A stretch of DNA of 64,000 nt from Malus domestica. Taxonomy: Eukaryota; Streptophyta; Magnoliopsida; Rosales; Rosaceae. Numbering within the stretch: the first letter of the stretch is position 1; every line of letters starts with the position of its first letter. Of this stretch, positions 57,901-64,000 are shown in pieces. A program made the position numbers and the translations under genes. The notes below the pieces were generated by a model. That model worked only from the letters and a program-made list of their open reading frames with translations, had not been told where the DNA came from and made no database searches. The DNA lies in NCBI RefSeq assembly GCF_042453785.1, contig NC_091675.1, forward strand, positions 36,436,501 to 36,500,500, given 5' to 3'.

Positions 57901-58321
57901 TAGACACCCAAAAATAAAAATGACACGCTCTTCAATCTGTACGATTTTACTGGAAATTGGGGCATAAACCTGGAGAATAAAGAATTAAAAATCACGGCCT
58001 GTATCTTTTCAAAAGATATGTCATTAAAAGGTAAAATGATTAGTTGCCAAAGTAAAACCTGTGCAACAAGACTTAATCTACTTCCACATGCACTGCACTT
58101 AAGCAGATCAGGCGTGACGGATTCCTCAGGGAGAGGCCAGTCCTGTTACAAAGAAAATAAAAGGGGTTCAAAAACTCAACACTCGTATACTGGAAGAAAA
58201 CATGAGAAGATGAGCAGCAGTTGCTCACGGGTAATCCGCCAATCTTTGTAGTATAATGATCAGATGTTTCACGAAAATCATCAGCCCAGGGTCCCGGCAT
58301 GCCTAGTAGGACTTGAGCCAT
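54970..58321 (-). CDS. PDCD2/PDCD2-like protein (376 aa, seven exons)
   Basis: Members of this family act in the cytoplasm as chaperones for ribosomal protein uS5 during 40S subunit assembly (known for yeast, fly and human). Coding exons: 58321-58229, 58142-58059, 57969-57872, 57773-57481, 56798-56564, 55378-55174 and 55092-54970. All introns are GT-AG and the total of 1131 nt keeps one frame. The start [15 protein letters not shown] is followed by [17 protein letters not shown]; Cys pairs at KCSACG (residues 46-51) and GCLMPKCG (80-87) look like zinc ligands. Exon 4 is an acidic, Ser-rich linker with [11 protein letters not shown]. The C-terminal PDCD2_C domain has [31 protein letters not shown] and [20 protein letters not shown]. 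It ends ... GLAEHGYLS. Intron 5 is long (about 1.2 kb). The frame is intact. Confidence 0.95.
55992..56064. repeat. 38-bp tandem duplication in an intron of the PDCD2-like gene
   Basis: 'tgtgaagatgggattttcaa' plus 'gggaacgttaccaa' occurs at 55992 and again at 56030, identical over 34 bases. Confidence 0.9.
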
Positions 58322-58800
58322 CACCCGAGCTACAAGCCATAGTCACAAATTAAACAAAGAGCTGAAAACACAAATTCCAGCACATACAGCTAAATAAACA
58401 AAATAAGTGAAATCAATATAAACGAAAAAACAATAGATTTGAGGCTCTCAAGTGCAACTTAAAACAATTTGTTTGAGAAGCAAAGCACAAACAAAAGAAT
58501 GTCATATGCTTCGTAACACTCCATTTATCCTTGGAATTTTTGTGAGTTTATTCAGTGCTGTCCGAGCAAAAAGAATTTGTCAGAGTTTCGGCACACTACC
58601 CTTTGTTTTTAAGAGCAAAAAGTCTGATTCGCATAACTGAAGAATTAAACAAAGAAGAATTAAACGAAGAAGTAGTTACATTAGCAGAGGACACCGGCGG
58701 CAACAATGGTTGATGCCTGATGAGGACTGAAAGAGGCTGCGCTGCGGTGCACTGCAGACTCTCTGGATGGGCTATAATTTACCTAGACTGATACGGCCCG
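58322..58800 (-). promoter_or_regulatory. 5' leader and promoter region of the PDCD2-like gene
   Basis: On the minus strand a GC-rich start region at about 58780-58690 leads into an AT-rich stretch before the ATG; a leader intron is possible. No TATA box is obvious. Small open frames here are not supported. Confidence 0.4.
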
Positions 58801-58829
58801 CCCAACCCCCGCCCTAATTTTATTTAGCA

Positions 58830-59245
58830 ACACCCCCAACTTTTCGTTTGATTAATTATACGCATATTTGTCGATTTGCATTCTAAATTTGTATAGAGCT
58901 ACCAATTTTCTTCTTAAACTTTAATTTTAGCTGATTGCTTCTTTAAAAAAATTTAAATAGCCAATTTCCTCCTATGTTAGATTTTAAAAATTTACATCCA
59001 ATTTTCCATTCATCTTAATCACGGAAACAAACACATGATAACTATATGAGGGCAAAAATGATGAAAAATTGAATAAAAGTTTTTAAAATCTAATGCCAAG
59101 GAGGAATTGGCTATTTAAAAAAGTTCAGGGGGTAATCGACTAAAATAAAAGTTTAAGACGAAATTGGTTAATTTAAAAAGTTTAAGGGGGTAATCGGCTA
59201 ATTGGCAGTTGCATATAAGTGCAGGGACAAATCAACAAATACCTC
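58830..59245. repeat. Long imperfect inverted repeat (MITE-like) upstream of the PDCD2-like gene
   Basis: The central arms pair well: 'aatagccaatttcctcc' (58957) with 'ggaggaattggctatt' (59100), and 'tagattttaaaaa' with 'tttttaaaatcta', around a loop of about 90 bp. Pairing extends with more mismatches outward. No target duplication was identified. Confidence 0.6.
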
Positions 59246-59316
59246 TTAATTATATAACGCCATCTCCTATCATCTTTTCAATTTTACAGCAATGTTTTTA
59301 TTAAAATTGTTGAAAA

Positions 59317-59657
59317 TGTTGGGAAATATATGATTGTACAAGGAAGCAAACCAAAATAAATTTTGGTGACAACCATTGAAAGCTTTATGTGAGAAAATCT
59401 TAGGGAGGTGAAAAGTTTTCTTTATGCATGTAAAGTTATGGTGGATCAAAACCTCTATATATTGAGGTATGTTTGTATCCTCAATACAACACAACAAGAT
59501 CAAAAGTGAAGGCAATAATATCAATCTCACTCCCCACTCTGTACCTACATCCACTGTCTAATACAGTTACAAAAATAAACAGTGTGATATATTGCTCCTA
59601 TTCCACTTCGATGTTTAGCAAAAGTTATCTATCTCTCGTTTTTGCCTATTTGTAACA
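59317..59657 (+). repeat. Copia (Ale-type) 5' LTR, 341 bp
   Basis: It starts TGTTGGGAAATATATGATTG and ends TTTGTAACA, followed by CGTTATCAACATGA, the variant primer region typical of Ale-lineage Copia elements (CGTTATCAGCACGA). A TATA box, CTATATATTGAGG, is at 59455-59467. Leader sequence and the first codons of gag follow, so this is a 5' LTR. Confidence 0.75.
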
Positions 59658-60101
59658 CGTTATCAACATGACTCTCTAACCCTAACCAGTTTTCATTTCC
59701 TTCGCCGAAAAATGCTTCCCTCAAGGATCTTAATGTTTATCTTCCTTTTCTTCCTCACTTGCTTTGTGATCTCTCACCACAATAAAGAATTGCTACCATC
59801 ATGCCTTCTCCTGGTCCTCAATTTAATATTTACTATTTTTTTCTTATTTGGGGTAGCTCCTGATTGCTAATCTAATGTTTATTTATGTTACTACAATTTT
59901 AGATTGTACGGTACAATCACTTATCATACACTGCATTTTAGATGCTGCGGTATAATCGCTCATCCTGCAATGCATATTTAATTTTCCTACTATTTGAATG
60001 GTGCGGTATAATCTTCCATTCTACACTACATTATTCTAATGAGAGTGGTTCCAATCGTCTTCCACATTAATTTCTCTCTTTCTAGTACTAATACTTGAGT
60101 A
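59658..60101 (+). other. Copia leader, first part
   Basis: Untranslated leader of the Copia element. Degenerate repeats of 'gcggtataatc' occur at about 59907, 59948 and 60001. It resumes at 61079 after the hAT-like insertion. Confidence 0.6.
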
Positions 60102-60479
60102 TAGACTTGTAAACTTGGTTAGATATATTGGGTTTGGATCAGATTCAACCCGACCTGTTAATTTAATGAGTCATCCAAATTCAAACCGCTAATCTAATAA
60201 GTTACATGTTAACAATGTTTTTGCTTTTTTTTTTTTTTAAATTTTGCATTCCAAGACAAATTACACATATTAACTAACAGTCTAACATCATATATATACA
60301 TAATATATATATATATGTATATATGTGTGTGTTCATATATACATATATATACATAATATATATATATGTATATGTGTGTGTGTATGTGTGTGTATTCATA
60401 TATACATATATATACATAATATATATATGTATATGTATGTATATATGTGTGTGTGTATATATATGTATATGTATATGTA

Positions 60480-60518
<39 letters not shown>

Positions 60519-61078
60519 CTAGCTCTAAGACATTGGCTGTCCTGCGGCCAGCCTTGGTCAAATCGTGACAAAAGTTCATGTTTTCCAACAACCAATTGGA
60601 CAGATGTAAACTGGAGGAACTTGAACCGTATTGACGCGCAAAGAATTTCGTGAAACTAAAATTACAGGGCTTAAAAAAACCAGAGTAACTACAGGAGAAC
60701 AAAACAGAGCAAAATTCAGTAAGACCCTGATTTTTGAGGTGGAAGGGAATCGGAACTTATCGGAGAGAGGGTGGCAGAATTCAGTAAACCCCTGATTTTT
60801 GAGGAAGAAGATGAGGGAGAGAATGGCAGCCCATAAGCAAAAAGAACAAAGAGCAACGTGCAAAGCGAGACAGAGAGCAAGGTTTTCTATTACGACTATG
60901 AAATTACACAAATGCCTTCATTAATGGGTGTTAACAGGTGCTAACGGGTTTTGCGGGTTGACCCAAAATGACCTGTTACTTAACGGATGATTAACAGGTT
61001 CACCCATTAAAAACCCAACCCGTTAAACACTCAACCAAATACTAATTTTAACGGGTCAGATTTAAAATGTCAAGTCTA
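60102..61078. mobile_element. hAT-like non-autonomous element in the Copia leader (977 bp)
   Basis: The ends TAGACTTG (60102) and CAAGTCTA (61078) are inverted. Subterminal regions are full of 'aacccgac', 'acgggttg' and 'gttaacaggt' motifs (60144-60160 and 60925-61052), a pattern typical of plant hAT MITEs. The putative duplications (CTTGAGTA and CTCGATAC) match poorly. A complex (TA)n(TG)n microsatellite occupies 60284-60516. A 30-bp direct repeat with 'cctgatttttgagg' lies at about 60712 and 60778. Confidence 0.6.
60284..60516. repeat. Compound (TA)n/(TG)n microsatellite
   Basis: Includes two near copies of 'tcatatatacatatatatac' followed by 'ataatatata' (about 60333 and 60397) and ends in (GT)n at about 60486-60516. 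Open frames across it are artefacts. Confidence 0.95.
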
Positions 61079-61277
61079 CTCGATACTGATGGAAGTGCTT
61101 GTGTAGTGAGTGTTAATAATGTAAATCTTGTGCCTGAAGTTTCGAGTACTTATCATTTTGGCTTGAAGTTCAAAAATGAAAATTTTGTAAGAATCAGAAG
61201 TTCTAACACTACATTCCTCCAGAATCCATATTATTGCAAATTCTTACACATCTCATTTTCTTTAAGAAAAAAGAGAA
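61079..61277 (+). other. Copia leader, second part
   Basis: Continues the leader up to the gag start. No gene. Confidence 0.55.
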
Positions 61278-61366
61278 ATGGCAAGCTTGGCAAATCTTGA
61301 TTTTGTTGCCCTTGACATCACTAGAAAGAACTACCTTACTAGAAAAGGAAGAAATGGCAAACTTGG
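61278..61366 (+). pseudogene. Copia gag N-terminal fragment
   Basis: An ATG frame beginning MASLANLDFVALDITRKNY, the conserved start of Ale-lineage Copia gag in dicots. The homology stops after about 22 codons, where a second 'gaaatggcaa(a/g)cttggca' copy begins (61351), so the element is truncated and rearranged. The rest of gag-pol is missing. Confidence 0.7.
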
Positions 61367-61588
61367 CACGACAAATCAATTTAAAAGATTTCGATTTTGG
61401 TTGAATTGGGGTCTGGATCAAACCCAAATGAGAAATGGGTTGGATTTTTTTCTAGGTGTTCCGGAAGACTTGGACAGTTGGAATGGTTGGGAAATGCGAC
61501 TTTCTTCATCGTCTTTTTCTTATGTTTGTGCTTTGGCTTAATGAATCTTGGTTTTGAGTCAATTGGGACTTGGTGTCTTCTGCGTTAG
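61367..61588 (+). other. Unassigned sequence between the Copia fragment and the gypsy LTR
   Basis: Open on + for about 60-70 codons in two frames, but nothing recognised. Confidence 0.4.
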
Positions 61589-64000
61589 TGTCACGCCCTG
61601 ATCTTGACTTATGTCCAGGATCGACAAGTGACGTCACCAAGTACCCGTATATCTAACATAGCCTCCGAGATACGGACAAAGCATAACTCAAGCTTCGGAT
61701 TGTGTAGTGATTTTTCATTTACTCAATGGTTGCATCTAACATCTTTGTTAGACTGCCTACGTATCTTCCAACGTGATCAAGTCATTCGTAGTTCACCATT
61801 TGTTAAACTCTGAACTTTTTGTAAAACACTTCCTAGCAGAAAACATAGGGTACCACACTACACATCAACCATAAGCCAAACAAGAGTTGTCACTTTGCCA
61901 TTTACACACACATATGCTTTCCAACACCATCACGTCAATTAATAACTCATACAATACACCAAAATGCAGGACTAGAGCGACATAGTTCGGCCGAAGCCTA
62001 CATCTATGAAGAATGTGATTTCGGACCACTTAACAAAATTCAACAACATCGGGTTCCGAACTACTCAATGAAACCAAAATACCAAGCTAGATTATGGACC
62101 ACTCAACGAAATCCAAACTAGGATATGATTCTGGACAACTCAACTGAATCGCAGAGTATAAGGGATTTCAGACCTCTCAACAGAATCTGAGTGGATACGA
62201 TTCCGGACCACTTAACAGAATCGCTGAGTATAAGGGATTTCGGACCTCTCAACAGAATCTGAGTGGATACGATTCCGGACCACTTAACGAAATCACGGAG
62301 TACAATGGATATTGGACCACTCAACCAAATCCAAAGCAAAATACGATTCTGGATCACTCAATGGAATTGCGGAGCACGAGGGATTCCAGACCACTCAACG
62401 GAATCCACACAGAGCAGGGAACTGGACCACTCAACAGAATCCCAGCAGAACCTAGTTCCAGACCACTCAATGGAACCGAGCAGAAGTCCAAGAAACATAA
62501 CAACAGCACGAAGAAATAAAACATGAATCAAGTGCTCAATTTACAAAGGCTTAACGAAATGAAACAAAGAACAAGTACTAAATTTTAGAACGGGTCAACG
62601 AAGCAAGAAATAAAACATTATCGAAGCAAACAAATTCTCATCACAATAGGTTAACGGTCCACTACTAGCCCTCGCATTTCACAAACAACTCAACATGTAT
62701 TTCAAATCACATTTCACAAATATTTCCAATCCACAAATCGAATCACATTTCATAACAATAGATCGATGACCAAATATAAAAATACATTTTAATAGAAATC
62801 ACATTTAATAAACCAAGTCATATCCACAAAGGATATTAAATATGAAACCAGGGTAATAACCATCACATTTATTAAAGTCACTAACTAAACAATGTAGGCC
62901 CACTAGACTTCACTTAGTCTCTAGTAGTACTAACTTTAGTATTTAAAACGATTTGAGACATGTTGACCAAAAGTCAACTATTAGTCAACAATGGGGTCCA
63001 CAACCTTACGTAATTCGATCCGGAATATCCGCTCACGGATTTCCGATCTATAATTTCTCAAGAGTCCCATTTATCTTCTAGAACAATATCCTAAAATTTT
63101 GGAACAATCTAACGATCTGATCTCTGCCAATCGCTAAAATTAAAAGGCGGTCAACTTTTGGTTTTACAAACTTAGAAGTTCAATTCGGGAAGATCCGTAT
63201 GCCGGATTTCCAATCCGTATGTTCCTAAGGTGCTCAAATATTATGTACTATAACACAATAAAGTTTGGTGACGATCCAACGATCGAATCGTCAATGGTTA
63301 TAATAATTAAATGGCAGACCCTAACGAAACTATGTTTGAACGATGGAATTGTGTCCATCAGATATCATATATGGAATCGGAGTATCAAATTTAGCCTAAA
63401 AAGATCAAATGGGTCCTCGAACCACGAGCCATCACACCGACTCGCCAGAAAATTCACCTAACTCTAAAAATTACCAAATTTTACAAACATGTAGAGCTCA
63501 ATGAGCGAAATTTTATTCATACATGTGCTCCACCGGAAACCCTTGAAATGGGTGCACTTCGATTCGTCTTCTTCGGTGTTCCACCCCCAAACTTATTTGG
63601 GGTTGTTCCTGGACTCAAGATGTGTTTAATGGTGGTGGTAATTGAAGGAGAACGTTTTAGAAATGGTGGATCGCCAACAAGGGTTTCACATCACCAACAT
63701 GGGTGTTCTTTCGTGGAACCATGATGAAATCTCGTCGATTTTGGCTTTAATTGGATGCTAGGATGTCGTGGTGATGTTTGGTGGTGATGGCAGGTTCAAG
63801 AAAGCCAGAAAAATTGACAGAAAACCCGTTGGAACAGTCGCAGGAAACGGGTCCGAAGATCGGGTCGTAGGGTCTGAAACGGGTCAAAGGTTTGGGATCC
63901 AGGTTGGCTACTCATCCCTCCCCTCATTTCCCTCCATTTTCTCCTTTCTGATTGGCCAGTTTCTCCCCTCATTTATCACATTTCTCTTCTCTTTTTCCCA
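61589..64000 (+). repeat. Gypsy-type LTR (chromovirus-like), truncated by the window end
   Basis: It starts TGTCACGCCCTGATCTTGAC, the TGTCACGCCC opening seen in plant chromovirus (Tekay/Del) LTRs, followed by 'aagtgacgtcacc'-like sequence. No coding sequence appears by 64000, which fits a very long LTR. Whether it is a solo LTR or part of a full element, and its orientation, rest on the start motif alone. Confidence 0.6.
61985..62485. repeat. 72-bp minisatellite in the gypsy-type LTR
   Basis: A unit of about 72 bp built from two 36-bp halves around 'ggaccactcaacagaatc'; 'gattc(c/t)gg' recurs at 62127, 62199, 62271 and 62345. The two central units are nearly identical; the outer ones are diverged. 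Confidence 0.88.

Noticed and set aside
60209..60702. ORFs of 128 and 142 codons near a microsatellite
   Set aside because: The translations are Tyr/Ile/Thr/His runs from (TA)n and (TG)n.

Overview
This is plant nuclear DNA, clearly from a dicot. The Athila and Tat gypsy elements, the Ale-type Copia leader and gag start, and the chromovirus-like LTR recall Rosaceae genomes, but that assignment is inference. There are two halves. Positions 1-40449 are a stack of LTR retrotransposons nested inside one another. Positions 40450-61588 hold four intron-containing host genes separated by DNA transposon relics, and 61589 onward is another gypsy-type LTR.

The nest can be unpicked because three insertions have exact 5-bp target duplications. 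The host layer is a decayed Tat/Ogre-type gypsy element on the + strand: pol pseudogene 6842-10767, a 60-bp tandem array, an antisense accessory gene 14907-12807, PPT 39773-39787 and 3' LTR 39788-40449. A minus-strand element with long 'TGTTGGAA...' LTRs and no visible coding sequence (1-6836, continuing off-window) sits in its left part. A minus-strand Athila element (15702-39137, target duplication CGGCC) sits in its 3' part and carries almost complete gag-pol. Inside that Athila are a young, gag-pol-less Athila derivative on the + strand (19734-27387, duplication GTAGA) and a solo LTR related to the first element (28546-30456, duplication CCCTC).

Both Athila-type elements carry the same roughly 208-codon ORF antisense to the element, downstream of the pol position, with its own conserved TATA box. 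The A and B copies differ mostly at synonymous sites, so the ORF looks protein-coding and selected. The Tat element carries a different antisense gene in the corresponding place.

The host genes are: a 124-residue cysteine-rich protein of unknown function (42056-42430 +); a small secreted LEA-like protein (43973-43223 -); the RNA polymerase II subunit RPB4 (six coding exons, 52115-53957 +); and a PDCD2/PDCD2-like protein (seven coding exons, 58321-54970 -). Between them lie a Mutator-type MITE touching the first gene, a Harbinger relic containing a hAT-type element that has captured a PPR gene fragment, a three-copy tandem block of about 1.6 kb with an internal 34-bp minisatellite, and a Copia fragment interrupted by a hAT-like element. 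Lengths, splice sites and catalytic residues were read by eye; family names come from recognised motifs, not database searches.
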